NCBI RefSeq assembly: GCF_030247195.1
Contig: NC_080671.1
Span: forward strand, 214,872,943-214,936,942
Source: Topomyia yanbarensis
Taxonomy: Eukaryota > Arthropoda > Insecta > Diptera > Culicidae
Reading direction: 5' to 3'
Length of the DNA stretch: 64,000 nt
Shown here: positions 37,185 to 48,541 of the stretch, piece by piece
Layout: each line of letters begins with the position of its first letter
Numbering within the stretch: the first letter of the stretch is position 1
Made by a program: the position numbers and the translations under genes
Notes under the pieces: model-generated
What the model saw: the letters and a program-made list of their open reading frames with translations, nothing else
What the model was told of the DNA's origin: nothing
Database searches by the model: none

Positions 37185-37532
37185 ACTCCGCTAGCGAATG
37201 ACGGATCCCAATAGTAGCATGTCTGTAATAACATACGTACATGGAACTATTGAGATCCAGAGCTACAGGTCCAAAGCCCTGGTAAAGGAGGATGGTTGTG
37301 ATGATCCGGGCCGAGATCACCACGTAAAGCAAGGTAGGGCATAACCCCAATTCCAAGGCGTGAAGCGACCCGTGCCGAGGGATGAGTGATCGAGGGGGTG
37401 AAAAAGATGCTCGATCGTTAACGGAGCCTGTGGGGTACCTGGGCAACCCCCACAGTAAGCGTCCCTTACCACGCTAATGCGGAGCTCTGGCGTGGCGGAC
37501 ATATATTTCTCGCGCTACTCGTGGGAATTTTC
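37185..37532 (+). promoter_or_regulatory. 5' UTR of the Waldo-like LINE
   Basis: Non-coding leader containing a stem GATCGAG / CTCGATC (37388-37415) around a G-rich loop, then ACGGAGCCTG. It shares two blocks with the leader of the LOA-like LINE (see 20798-21473). Confidence 0.65.
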
Positions 37533-39008
37533 ATGGAGCAAAATAAAAATAATAAAAATAAACAGACGGAGGTGCCAAACCCCTTCGCAAGAGGTGGTTT
37601 GGCGAGGTCTCCCCCCCGTGGGGAGAGTAGTGGAACGATGAGTGCTGTACTCGAAAGCACCAGTGACCCCCCAGCAGCGGTAGGCAATACCCCTACCAAT
37701 GCATCGGAGGGGCCAACAGCTGCGATGCGCAAAGTAGCGAAGCAACTCGATGCTATAATCGACTTCGCTAGCGCAAAGCAGAACATAGCCAAGGAGTTAA
37801 AGTTGAGCCTTCTGGAGCTCCGGAAAGCTGTTCGTGTCGCAAGACAGGAACAGCAGGCATATGTTGAGAGGGTGGAATGTCGGGAGAGGCCCGACAGAGA
37901 AACCCAGACAGTGGCCTCCAATAGGGAGGAAAGAGAGAAGGTTAATAGAGGTTCACAGACAGTGGCCTTTACCTTCTATGGAGCAGCCACGTCGATCGGA
38001 GCGGCGACCGAGTTCCCCTCGAAGGGAAAGGGAAAGGGCAATCGCAAGACGGCATCGAATGCGAAGCGCCCTAGGAAGTCGCCAGGAGAGGGTGCCAAAA
38101 CCGACACCACTCGGCGTGCAACCGTCAAGGTCAAACGCCGCCTGGGTGAGGTAAGCGAGGGCGAGAGTGACCTCGCTGTTGAGAGCGATGGTACCAGCAA
38201 CCCGGCACGACCGGGGCAGGGGGGCTCAAACCCCTGGACGCTGGTTACCAAGAAAAAGCCGGCACCGAAACCGGAGGTACCGCGGCCTGCGAGGAAGGCC
38301 AAGGACAGAGGCGAAGCCTTGTGGTTAAAAACCGACAAGGACAAATACGCCGATGTCCTTAAATCGATGAAAGCGGCCGAAAGCCTCTCGGCCCTTGGGC
38401 AGGATGTGCGTAGCGTAAGACGCACCAACACGGGAGAGATGCTCCTGGTGTTGAAGCGAGGCGCACAATCAAGTGCAATATACAAGGCCTTGGCCCAAGA
38501 GGTCCTTGGTGAGGGCGCCCAAATCAGGTCGCTAGGTGCGGAAACAACTCTCCAGTGCAAACACTTGGACGAGTTCGCGACCGCAGAAGACGTCGCCGCA
38601 GCCGTCAAGGAGCAATGCGGCGTCACAATCGAGCGGGCCTCTGTGCGATTGAGGGACGGACCCTCTGGCACCCAAGTAGCCTACCTCAGGCTACTCAATG
38701 CGGATGCCAAAAAGGTAACCGAGAAAGGGAAGCTGAAGATCGGCTGGTCGGTATGCCCTATCAGTATACCCCAGCCGCCTTCAGTGGACAGGTGCTATCG
38801 GTGCCTAGAATCCGGCCATAAAGCTTACGAATGCAAAGGCCTAGACAGGAGTAAGCTATGTCGTAGATGCGGCGAGGAGGGGCATAAAGAGCGGGGGTGC
38901 ACTAAGGCATATAAGTGCCTTATCTGCACCTCTAAGAAGCAAGCCCATAAACATGCTATGGGCGGACCTTCGTGTCCCTTCGGCGAGTTAAATAAGAAGA
39001 AGCCGTGA
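37533..39008 (+). CDS. Waldo-like ORF1 (gag-like, three zinc knuckles)
   Basis: 491 codons from the ATG at 37533; an in-frame GTG 12 bases upstream is less likely. The N-terminal half is charged and low in complexity (Q/E/R-rich, possible coiled coil around residues 60-110). The C-terminus has three CCHC-type knuckles: CYRCLESGHKAYEC, CRRCGEEGHKERGC and CLIC...H...C. This is the standard R1-clade ORF1, which binds LINE RNA and helps target-site delivery. The frame is intact. The TGA overlaps the ORF2 start (GTGA at 39005-39008). Confidence 0.9.
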   Translation: MEQNKNNKNKQTEVPNPFARGGLARSPPRGESSGTMSAVLESTSDPPAAVGNTPTNASEGPTAAMRKVAKQLDAIIDFASAKQNIAKELKLSLLELRKAVRVARQEQQAYVERVECRERPDRETQTVASNREEREKVNRGSQTVAFTFYGAATSIGAATEFPSKGKGKGNRKTASNAKRPRKSPGEGAKTDTTRRATVKVKRRLGEVSEGESDLAVESDGTSNPARPGQGGSNPWTLVTKKKPAPKPEVPRPARKAKDRGEALWLKTDKDKYADVLKSMKAAESLSALGQDVRSVRRTNTGEMLLVLKRGAQSSAIYKALAQEVLGEGAQIRSLGAETTLQCKHLDEFATAEDVAAAVKEQCGVTIERASVRLRDGPSGTQVAYLRLLNADAKKVTEKGKLKIGWSVCPISIPQPPSVDRCYRCLESGHKAYECKGLDRSKLCRRCGEEGHKERGCTKAYKCLICTSKKQAHKHAMGGPSCPFGELNKKKP

Positions 39009-41980
39009 GAGTCACACAGCTAAATCTTAACCATTGTGCAGCAGCCCAACAGCTGCTGTGGCAGTCGGTCTCGGAGTCGAGGACAGATGTCGCCCTCTTA
39101 TCAGACCCGTACAGCATCCCTGCCGGCAACGGCAATTGGGTGTCGGACGGGTCTGGAATGGTGGCAATCTGTACAACGGGAAGGTTCCCGGTTCAAGAGG
39201 TAATACACCCCTCCGCCGAGGGTGTGGCGATTGCCAAGATCAATGGTGTGTTCTATTGCAGCTGCTACGCCCCACCAAGGTGGCCAATAGAACAGTTCTA
39301 CCAGATGATCGACAGGCTCTCGTCGGACCTCGTGGGCCGGAAACCGGTAGTAATAGCGGGAGACTTCAACGCTTGGGCAGTGGAGTGGGGCAGCCGCTGT
39401 ACAAATAGCAGGGGTCAAGCGCTAATGGAAGCGTTTGCGAAACTCGATACTGTGCTAGCTAATGATGGCTCCGCTAGTACATTCCGTAGAAACGGAGTGG
39501 AGGCGTGGATTGATTTGACCTTTGCCAGCCCGAGTCTGGCTCCAGGCATGGAATGGAGGGTAGACGAAGGCTACACCCATAGTGATCATTTAGCAATCCG
39601 CTTTAAGATCAACTATGGTGTGCAGCATCCGAGGGCGGGAGATCCCTGTCAGGTAAGCGGGTGGAAGTCCAATCACTTCGACAGCGAAGCTTTCACCGCG
39701 GCCCTGGGACTGGAGGCCAACACCGACAGTCTAAGCGGGGATGCGCTGGTAGCTGTTCTATCACGCGCGTGCGACGCCACTATGCCGAGAAAAACACTGC
39801 CAAGAAACGGCAGATGCCCGGTATACTGGTGGAGTGCCGAGATTGCAGCTCTACGGTCAGCCTGCCTCAGAGCTAGACGTAGGATGCAAAGAGCTCGCAC
39901 CGAGGATGCAAGAGAGAACCGCCGTGAAGTGTTTCGAGCTGCGAAATTAGCCCTTAACAAGGCTATTAAAAGCAGCAAGAGAGCGTGTTTCGACAACCTG
40001 TGTGAGAGTGCCAACGCGAATCCGTGGGGCGACGCCTACCGGATTGTGATGGCCAAGACCAAAGGGGGCTCCTCACCCCCTGAACGGTCTCCGGACCGGT
40101 TGGCAACGATTATCGAAGTACTCTTCCCGTCTCGAGCCACAAGCCCCTGGCCACCTGCACTACGAGACAGTGCGGGCACGGTCGAAATGGTGGCTCCAGT
40201 GACGAACGAAGAACTACTCGCAGTGGCTAAATCCCTAGCAATGAACAAAGCTCCAGGGCCGGATGGAGTCCCGAACAACGCTCTCAAGGCAGCGATCATA
40301 GCGAACCCGAACATGTTCAGGCTGGCTATGCAGAGATGCCTTGACGAGTGCCGTTTCCCCGATAGATGGAAAAGGCAGAAACTGGTGCTGTTGCCGAAGC
40401 CCGGGAAGCCGCCAGGCGACCCATCGGCGTACAGACCAATCTGTCTGATAGACACGACTGGCAAACTGCTTGAGAGGATCATCCTCAACAGGCTCACCCC
40501 GTACGCGGAAGGTACGGACGGTCTGTCAAGCAACCAGTTTGGCTTTCGGAAGGGCAAGTCCACAGTGGACGCTCTCAACTCAGTGATAAATACTGCCGAG
40601 ATAGCGATCCAACGAAAAAGGCGAGGTATTCGATACTGTGCGTTAGTGACACTTGACGTGAAGAATGCATTCAACAGCGCAAGCTGGGATGCCATCGCGC
40701 TCTCGTTACACCGGCTTAGCCTACCGGTGGGTCTGTACCGGATCCTGGAAAGTTACTTCCAAAACCGCGTACTGCTATACGAGACCGATGCCGGTCAGAA
40801 AAGGGTTCCGATTACCGCCGGAGTCCCGCAGGGCTCGATCCTAGGCCCGGTGCTATGGAACCTCATGTATGACGGGGTTCTGAGACTGAAGTTCCCTCCT
40901 GGGGTCAAGATCGTCGGCTTTGCCGACGACGTAACCTTGGAGGTCTACGGGGAGTCAATTTCTGAGGTAGAACTAACCGCAGAACACGCGATTAGCACGG
41001 TGGAGGAATGGATGAGCGCGAGAGGCCTGGAGCTCGCTCATCATAAGACGGAGGTAGTTATCGTCAACAACCGCAAGTCGGCACAACATGCAGTTATCCA
41101 TGTGGGAGAAGTCGCGATCACTTCACAGCGAAGTCTGAAGTCTCTCGGAGTCATTATAGACGACAAGCTGACCTTCGGCAGCCATGTCGACTATACGTGC
41201 AAGAGAGCGTCGACTGCTGTTGCGGCACTATCGAGAATGATGTCCAACAGCTCAAAGGTGTGCGCCAGTAGACGTAGGTTACTGGCAGGCGTCGCCGTAT
41301 CTATCCTCAGGTACGGCGGCCCGTCATGGTCAAGAGCACTGAGGGTAACCAGTTACCTACAGAAACTGGAGAGCACCTACCGCGTGATGTGCCTCAGAGT
41401 GATATCTGCCTACCGCACGGTATCACACGATGCATCCTGCGTGATAGCGAGCATGATGCCAGTCGGGCTGGTCATTCGGGAAGATGAGGAGTGCTTTGAG
41501 CTACGTGGAAATAGGGGAGCCCGCGAGCGCACCAGGGTGACCTCGGTCGCCAGATGGCAGCGTGAGTGGGACAACTCCTCGAAAGGTAGGTGGACCCACC
41601 GGCTGATACCTAGCATATCGAGCTGGGTGGGAAGACCCCATGGGGAAGTTCACTTCCACCTGACACAATTCCTGTCAGGCCATGGCTGTTTCCGTCAGTA
41701 CCTCCACAGGTTCGGGCACGCGGAGGTCCCAGTCTGCCCGGACTGCCCAGGTGTAGATGAAACTGCCGAACACATACTGTTCGTATGTCATCGGTTCGAC
41801 GTCGAAAGAAGAGCAATGCTTGACGTCTGTGGCTGGGACACAACCCCGGATACCCTTATCCAGCGGATGTGTCAAACGGTGGAGAAGTGGAACGCAGTCT
41901 CGGCTGCTACCATCCAGATTGCCAGTAGGCTACAGGTAATCTGGCGAACCGAGCAACAGACGGCGGGCACGGCTAACTAG
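39005..41980 (+). CDS. Waldo-like ORF2 (endonuclease and reverse transcriptase)
   Basis: 991 codons with no internal stop. Endonuclease (residues 1-220) has QLNLNHC, AGDFNAWAVEW and HSDHLAI, and would nick the (ACAY)n target. RT has VTLDVKNAFNSA, GVPQGSILGPVLWNL and the catalytic FADD (40919-40930). The C-terminus has CPDC...H...C, a zinc region common in R1 ORF2. No RNase H is seen. The frame begins with GTG overlapping the ORF1 TGA; R1 relatives normally use an overlapping ATG, so an A-to-G change at the start is likely. The G+C content is clearly higher than in the surrounding satellite. Confidence 0.9.
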   Translation: MRVTQLNLNHCAAAQQLLWQSVSESRTDVALLSDPYSIPAGNGNWVSDGSGMVAICTTGRFPVQEVIHPSAEGVAIAKINGVFYCSCYAPPRWPIEQFYQMIDRLSSDLVGRKPVVIAGDFNAWAVEWGSRCTNSRGQALMEAFAKLDTVLANDGSASTFRRNGVEAWIDLTFASPSLAPGMEWRVDEGYTHSDHLAIRFKINYGVQHPRAGDPCQVSGWKSNHFDSEAFTAALGLEANTDSLSGDALVAVLSRACDATMPRKTLPRNGRCPVYWWSAEIAALRSACLRARRRMQRARTEDARENRREVFRAAKLALNKAIKSSKRACFDNLCESANANPWGDAYRIVMAKTKGGSSPPERSPDRLATIIEVLFPSRATSPWPPALRDSAGTVEMVAPVTNEELLAVAKSLAMNKAPGPDGVPNNALKAAIIANPNMFRLAMQRCLDECRFPDRWKRQKLVLLPKPGKPPGDPSAYRPICLIDTTGKLLERIILNRLTPYAEGTDGLSSNQFGFRKGKSTVDALNSVINTAEIAIQRKRRGIRYCALVTLDVKNAFNSASWDAIALSLHRLSLPVGLYRILESYFQNRVLLYETDAGQKRVPITAGVPQGSILGPVLWNLMYDGVLRLKFPPGVKIVGFADDVTLEVYGESISEVELTAEHAISTVEEWMSARGLELAHHKTEVVIVNNRKSAQHAVIHVGEVAITSQRSLKSLGVIIDDKLTFGSHVDYTCKRASTAVAALSRMMSNSSKVCASRRRLLAGVAVSILRYGGPSWSRALRVTSYLQKLESTYRVMCLRVISAYRTVSHDASCVIASMMPVGLVIREDEECFELRGNRGARERTRVTSVARWQREWDNSSKGRWTHRLIPSISSWVGRPHGEVHFHLTQFLSGHGCFRQYLHRFGHAEVPVCPDCPGVDETAEHILFVCHRFDVERRAMLDVCGWDTTPDTLIQRMCQTVEKWNAVSAATIQIASRLQVIWRTEQQTAGTAN

Positions 41981-42897
41981 TGATTGGTTAGCTGGAGCGA
42001 AAAAGGCCAAGCGCAAAATAAGAGAGTGAATGGTCTGTTCATGCCGAGGTAGGTTGGCGCAGCGAATGGCAACCGCGTAAGGGGTAAACCCAGCCACCCC
42101 GAAGCAAGACAGAAGAGTGAGTGTATAGGCGTATAAGTGGACTGCCTCATGCCAAGACGGGAGGGTCGTAGCGTAGTATGTTGGAACTAAGCTATCGATG
42201 CCTCATGGCGTGGCAGAGGAGTGAAAGGGTGAGCATCCAAGTCAGTCTCACACTGCATGTTAAGGGTGAGCATAAAAGTCAGCCTCACAGGTTGGTAGCA
42301 AGCAAGGAATGAAAAAGGTGAGCACAAAAGTCAGCCTCGCATGGTATGTCAGAAGTGGGGCCTAAGAAAAATGTCCCACATGGGATGCCAGAGGGAGTGA
42401 CAAAGGTACAATAGAGTGGCACGATTGAGAGTGAATCAGGTGATAGGGTGAGCACCCAAGTCAGCCTCACATGTATGGGTAGGGCGAGCACAAAAGTAAG
42501 CCTAGCAAGGAATGAGTAAGGTGAGCACACAAGTCAGCCTCGCATGGAACGTAAAAGGTGAGCACAAAAGTCAGCCTCATGTGGGAGTGTTTGAGAGTGA
42601 ATCAAAGTGTGATTGAGAGAGCACCCAAGTAAGCCTCATACAGGATGTATGATCGCGCGAGTGAGAGTGAATGAGTACATTGAGTACAGCCATCCCCCCA
42701 GAAGTAATACCGAGAGGTAGTTCCTGGGAGGAATGATGGCGGAGCCCAATGGAGTTTAGTCGGTATTAATGGCTGGTCACCATTCGAGTCCGACACGCCC
42801 CCAGTGCACCCCGTGTGGTAGATTGGACCCTACCGTTAGCACGTGTACTGGGCTAGGACATAAAGGTCTTCTCCATTGTAAAAAAAAAAAAAAAAAA
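41981..42897 (+). other. 3' UTR and poly(A) tail of the Waldo-like LINE
   Basis: About 900 bp of non-coding sequence with tandem repeats in its middle, ending CTCCATTGT followed by about 18 A (42880-42897). Confidence 0.8.
42229..42650 (+). repeat. Tandem repeats in the Waldo-like 3' UTR
   Basis: About eight copies of a core close to GTGAGCACAAAAGTCAGCCT followed by C(A/G)CATG, at spacings of roughly 35-60 bp with variable linkers. Copies differ (CACCCAAGT, CATAAAAGT, GAGAGCACCC). Confidence 0.8.
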
Positions 42898-43055
42898 TAC
42901 ATACACACATACATACACACATACATACACACACAGACATTTGCCGAACTCGACGAACTGAATCGAATGGTATATGTCACTCGGCCCTCCGGGCCTCCGT
43001 TAAAAGGTCGGTTTTCAGACCAATTGCAATACCTTTCTATTGAGAAAGGCAAAAA
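42898..43055 (+). repeat. Satellite unit 11, right part
   Basis: Rest of the microsatellite and tail after the Waldo-like LINE. It has private changes AAAAGGTCGG and CAGACCAATTGC. Confidence 0.85.
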
Positions 43056-44243
43056 GGTGCGAAAAAAGTCCCAAAAAGTCGATTTTTAGAAAAAAACAAT
43101 TTTCGAGATAACATAAAATCTCGACGTTTCATGCATTTTAAAGATGTTTGGCATCAAAAATACGAATTCGATTTCTGAAATTTCATGAGGTCCCCCCTTT
43201 GAAAAAAAAAATTTGAGTTCCGGCTTATATGGGAATTTCATATGTGACCGGACGATTTAGTCTATATTTCCGGACCCATATAAGCGATCCGTGCGAAATT
43301 TTATTGACATCTATGGGGATATTATAGCTATCATTTGGGACTAAGTTTGTGAAAATCGGCCCAACCATTTTCGGGAAACTGATGTGAGTTCGTAAATTTT
43401 GAAAGATGGCCGGTTTTCCCGGGCACTTCCGGAACCGTCTATTGTGGTCAATGTAGTCAACGAAAGTTTGGTTGGCCGTCGGTGACCTAGAACAGCAAAT
43501 TTAAGTTGTTTGAGAGACATTTTAGCGAAATTTTTACCTTTTTTGCTTTCATCGGAGTATCGGTTTGAATCACAATTTGCTATGTGATCGCACGCCACAA
43601 CCTGTAACTCCGGAACCGGAAGTCGGATCGGGATGAAATTAAATAGCCATTTGCGGGGACGCAATACCTTTCATTTGAGGCCAAGATTAGTCGAATCGGT
43701 CTAGCCATCTCCGAGAAACCGATGTGACTGTTATTCTGAATTTAGATACTTCCGCCGGGGCTTCCGGAACCGATAATGGTGGCCAATGTGGCCAAACAGA
43801 CTTTGAATGGATGTTAGTGACCTAATACTACAAATCGAAGCAGTTGTGGTCATATTTTGGAAAAAAATTCACCTTTATACATTCATTGCAGAATTGATTA
43901 AAATCGACATTTTCTGCGTGTTCGTACTCATCACCCTGTAATTCCGGAACCGGAAGTCGGATCCATTAGAAATTCAATAGCAGCCTATGGGAACGTTGCA
44001 CCTTTCATTTGAGACTAAGTTTGTCAAAATCGGTTCAGCCATCTCTGAGAAAAACGAGTGACATTTTTGGTCACATACACACACACATACGCACATACAC
44101 ACACATACATACATACACACACAGACATTTGCCGAACTCGACGAACTGAATCGAATGGTATATGTCACTCGGCCCTCCGGGCCTCCGTTAAAAAGTCGGT
44201 TTTCAGAGCAATTGCAATACCTTTCTATTGAGAAAGGCAAAAA
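43056..44243 (+). repeat. Satellite unit 12 (1188 bp)
   Basis: Complete with a short microsatellite. It shares the GCCAAGATTAG and CCGATAATGG variants with unit 6. Confidence 0.9.
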
Positions 44244-45453
44244 GGTGCGAAATCGGCAAAGTCCCAAAAAGTCGATTTTTAGAAAAAAAAAATTTTCGAC
44301 ATAACATAAAATCTCGACGTTTCATGCATTTTAAAGATGTTTGGCATCAAAAATACGAATTCGATTTCTGAAATTTCATGAGGTCCCCCCTTTGAAAAAA
44401 AAAATTGAGTTCCGGCTTATATGGGAATTTCATATGTGACCGGACGATTTAGTCTATATTTCCGGACCCATATAAGCGATCCGTGCGAAATTTTATTGAC
44501 ATCTATGGGGATATTATAGCTATCATTTGGGACTAAGTTTGTGAAAATCGGCCCAACCATTTTCGGGAAACTGATGTGAGTTCGTAAATTTTGAAAGATG
44601 GCCGGTTTTCCCGGGCACTTCCGGAACCGTCTATGGTGGTCAATGTAGTCAACGAAAGTTTGGTTGGCCGTCGGTGACCTAGAACAGCAAATTTAAGTTG
44701 TTTGAGAGACATTTTAGCGAAATTTTTACCTTTTTTGCTTTCATCGGAGTATCGGTTTGAATCACAATTTGCTATGTGATCGCACGCCACAACCTGTAAC
44801 TCCGGAACCGGAAGTCGGATCGGGATGAAATTAAATAGCCATTTGCGGGGACGCAATACCTTTCATTTGAGGCCAAGCTTAGTCGAATCGGTCTAGCCAT
44901 CTCCGAGAAACCGATGTGACTGTTATTCTGAATTTAGATACTTCCGCCGGGGCTTCCGGAACCGATGATGGTGGCCAATGTGGCCAAATAGACTTTGTAT
45001 GGATGTTAGTGACCTAATACTACAAATCGAAGCAGTTGTGGTCATATTTTGGAAAAAAATTCACCTTTATACATTCATTGCAGAATTTATTAAAATCGAC
45101 ATTTTCTGCGTGTTCGTACTCATCACCCTGTAATTCCGGAACCGGAAGTCGGATCTATTAGAAATTCAATAGCAGCCTATGGGAACGTTGCACCTTTCAT
45201 TTGAGACTAAGTTTGTCAAAATCGGTTCAGCCATCTGTGAGAAAAACGAGTGACATTTTTGGTCACATACACACACACATACGCACATACACACACACAT
45301 ACATACATACACACATACATACACACACACACAGACATTTGCCGAACTCGACGAACTGAATCGAATGGTATATGTCACTCGGCCCTCCGGGCCTCCGTTA
45401 AAAAGTCGGTTTTCAGAGCAATTGCAATACCTTTCTATTGAGAAAGGCAAAAA
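44244..45453 (+). repeat. Satellite unit 13 (1210 bp)
   Basis: Complete. It has TTTCGACATAAC in the leader (shared with unit 20) and CCATCTGTGAG in E (shared with unit 14). Confidence 0.9.
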
Positions 45454-46656
45454 GGTGCGAAAAAAGTCCCAAAAAGTCGATTTTTAGAAAAAAAAATTTT
45501 TCGAGATAACATAAAATCTCGGCGTTCCATGCATTTTAAAGATGTTTGGCATCAAAAATACGAATTCGATTTCTGAAATTTCATGAGGTCCCCCCTTTGA
45601 AAAAAAAAATTGAGTTCCGGCTTATATGGGAATTTCATATGTGACCGGACGATTTAGTCTATATTTCCGGACCCATATAAGCGATCCGTGCGAAATTTTA
45701 TTGACATCTATGGGGATATTATAGCTATCATTTGGGACTAAGTTTGTGAAAATCGGCCCAACCATTTTCGGGAAACTGATGTGAGTTCGTAAATTTTGAA
45801 AGATGGCCGGTTTTCCCGGGCACTTCCGGAACCGTCTATGGTGGTCAATGTAGTCAACGAAAGTTTGGTTGGCCGTCGGTGACCTAGAACAGCAAATTTA
45901 AGTTGTTTGAGAGACATTTTAGCGAAATTTTTACCTTTTTTGCTTTCATCGGAGTATCGGTTTGAATCACAATTTGCTATGTGATCGCACGCCACAACCT
46001 GTAACTCCGGAACCGGAAGTCGGATCGGGATGAAATTAAATAGCCATTTGCGGGGACGCAATACCTTTCATTTGAGGCCAAGCTTAGTCGAATCGGTCTA
46101 GCCATCTCCGAGCAACCGATGTGACTGTTATTCTGCATTTAGATACTTCCGCCGGGGCTTCCGGAACCGATGATGGTGGCCAATGTGGCCAAATAGACTT
46201 TGAATGGATGTTAGTGACCTAATAACACAAATCGAAGCAGTTGTGGTCATATTTTGGAAAAAAATTCACCTTTATACATTCATTACAGAATTTATTAAAA
46301 TCGACATTTTCTGCGTGTTCGTGCTCATCACCCTGTAATTCCGGAACCGGAAGTCGGATCTATTAGAAATTCAATAGCAGCCTATGGGAACGTTGCACCT
46401 TTCATTTGAGACTAAGTTTGTCAAAATCGGTTCAGCCATCTGTGAGAAAAACGAGTGACATTTTTGGTCACATACACACACACATACGCACATACACACA
46501 CACATACATACATACACACATACATACACACACACAGACATTTGCCGAACTCGACGAACTGAATCGAATGGTATATGTCACTCGGCCCTCCGGGCCTCCG
46601 TTAAAAAGTCGGTTTTCAGAGCAATTGCAATACCTTTCTATTGAGAAAGGCAAAAA
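45454..46656 (+). repeat. Satellite unit 14 (1203 bp)
   Basis: Complete. It has CTCGGCGTTCC in the leader, TTCTGCATTTAG in C and AATAACACAAATCG in D (the last shared with unit 22). Confidence 0.9.
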
Positions 46657-47529
46657 GGTGCGAAAAAAGTCCCAAAAAGTCGATTTTTAGAAAAAAAAAA
46701 TTTTCGAGATAACATAAAATCTCGGCGTTCCATGCATTTTAAAGATGTTTGGCATCAAAAATACGAATTCGATTTCTGAAATTTCATGAGGTCCCCCCTT
46801 TGAAAAAAAAAATTGAGTTCCGGCTTATATGGGAATTTCATATGTGACCGGACGATTTAGTCTATATTTCCGGACCCATATAAGCGATCCGTGCGAAATT
46901 TTATTGACATCTATGGGGATATTATAGCTATCATTTGGGACTAAGTTTGTGAAAATCGGCCCAACCATTTTCGGGAAACTGATGTGAGTTCGTAAATTTT
47001 GAAAGATGGCCGGTTTTCCCGGGCACTTCCGGAACCGTCTATGGTGGTCAATGTAGTCAACGAAAGTTTGGTTGGCCGTCGGTGACCTAGAACAGCAAAT
47101 TTAAGTTGTTTGAGAGACATTTTAGCGAAATTTTTACCTTTTTTGCTTTCATCGGAGTATCGGTTTGAATCACAATTTGCTATGTGATCGCACGCCACAA
47201 CCTGTAACTCCGGAACCGGAAGTCGGATCGGGATGAAATTAAATAGCCATTTGCGGGGACGCAATACCTTTCATTTGAGGCCAAGCTTAGTCGAATCGGT
47301 CTAGCCATCTCCGAGAAACCGATGTGACTATTATTCTGAATTTAGATTCTTCCGCCGGGGCTTCCGGAACCGATGATGGTGGCCAATGTGGCCAAATAGA
47401 CTTTGAATGGATGTTAGTGACCTAATACTACAAATCGAAGCAGTTGTGGTCATATTTTGGAAAAAAAATCACCTTTATACATTCATTTTCAGAGCAATTG
47501 CAATACCTTTCTATTGAGAAAGGCAAAAA
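46657..47529 (+). repeat. Satellite unit 15 (873 bp, short variant)
   Basis: Third carrier of the D-to-tail deletion junction (ACATTCATTTTCAGAGC). Leader shares CTCGGCGTTCC with unit 14. Confidence 0.92.
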
Positions 47530-48541
47530 GGTGCGAAAAAAGTCCCAAAAAGTCGATTTTTAGAAAAAAAACAATTTTCGAGATAACATAAAATCTCGAC
47601 GTTTCATGCATTTTAAAGATGTTTGGCATCAAAAATACGAATTCGATTTCTAAAATTTCATGAGGTCCCCCCTTTGAAAAAAAAAATTGAGTTCCGGCTT
47701 ATATGGGAATTTCATATGTGACCGGACGATTTAGTCTATATTTCCGGACCCATATAAGCGATCCGTGCGAAATTTTATTGACATCTATGGGGATATTATA
47801 GCTATCATTTAAGACTAAGTTTGTGAAAATCGGCCCAACCATTTTCGGGAAACTGATGTGAGTTCGTAAATTTTGAAAGATGGCCGGTTTTCCCGGGCAC
47901 TTCCGGAACCGTCTATGGTGGTCAATGTAGTCAACGAAAGTTTGGTTGGCCGTCGGTGACCTAGAACAGCAAATTTAAGTTGTTTGAGAGACATTTTAGC
48001 GAAATTTTTACCTTTTTTGCTTTCATCGGAGTATCGGTTTGAATCACAATTTGCTATGTGATCGCACGCCACAACCTGTAACTCCGGAACCGGAAGTCGG
48101 ATCGGGATGAAATTAAATAACCATTTGCGGGGACGCAATACCTTTCATTTGAGGCCAAGCTTAGTCGAATCGGTCTAGCCATCTCCGAGAAACCGATGTG
48201 ACTGTTATTCTGAATTTAGATACTTCCGCCGGGGCTTCCGGAACCGATGATGGTGGCCAATGTGGCCAAATAGACTTTGAATGGATGTTAGTGACCTAAT
48301 ACTACAAATCGAAGCAGTTGTGGTCATATTTTGGAAAAAAATTCACCTTTATACATTCATTGCAGAATTTATTAAAATCGACATTTTCTGCGTGTTCGTA
48401 CTCATCACCCTGTAATTCCGGAACCGGAAGTCGGATCCATTAGAAATTCAATAGCAGCCTATGGGAACGTTGCACCTTTCATTTGAGACTAAGTTTGTCA
48501 AAATCGGTTCAGCCATCTCTGAGAAAAACGAGTGACATTTT
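47530..48541 (+). repeat. Satellite unit 16, left part
   Basis: Leader to subunit E, ending GAGTGACATTTT, where the antisense LINE is inserted. It shares CATTTAAGACT with units 8 and 10. Confidence 0.88.

Larger units (their letters stand above)
37185..42897 (+). mobile_element. Waldo-like R1-clade LINE in the CA/TACA microsatellite
   Basis: Element of 5.7 kb with a 5' UTR (37185-37532), intact ORF1, ORF2 open except for its start codon, a 3' UTR with tandem repeats, and poly(A) of about 18. Both flanks are CACATACATA-type microsatellite belonging to satellite unit 11. R1-clade Waldo elements are known to target (ACAY)n repeats, which matches this site. ORF1 with three zinc knuckles and ORF2 lacking RNase H are R1-type. 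It is the best-preserved autonomous element in the window. Confidence 0.85.

Noticed and set aside
37976..40695. Long antisense frames inside the Waldo-like ORFs
   Set aside because: Shadows of GC-rich ORF1/ORF2 on the opposite strand.
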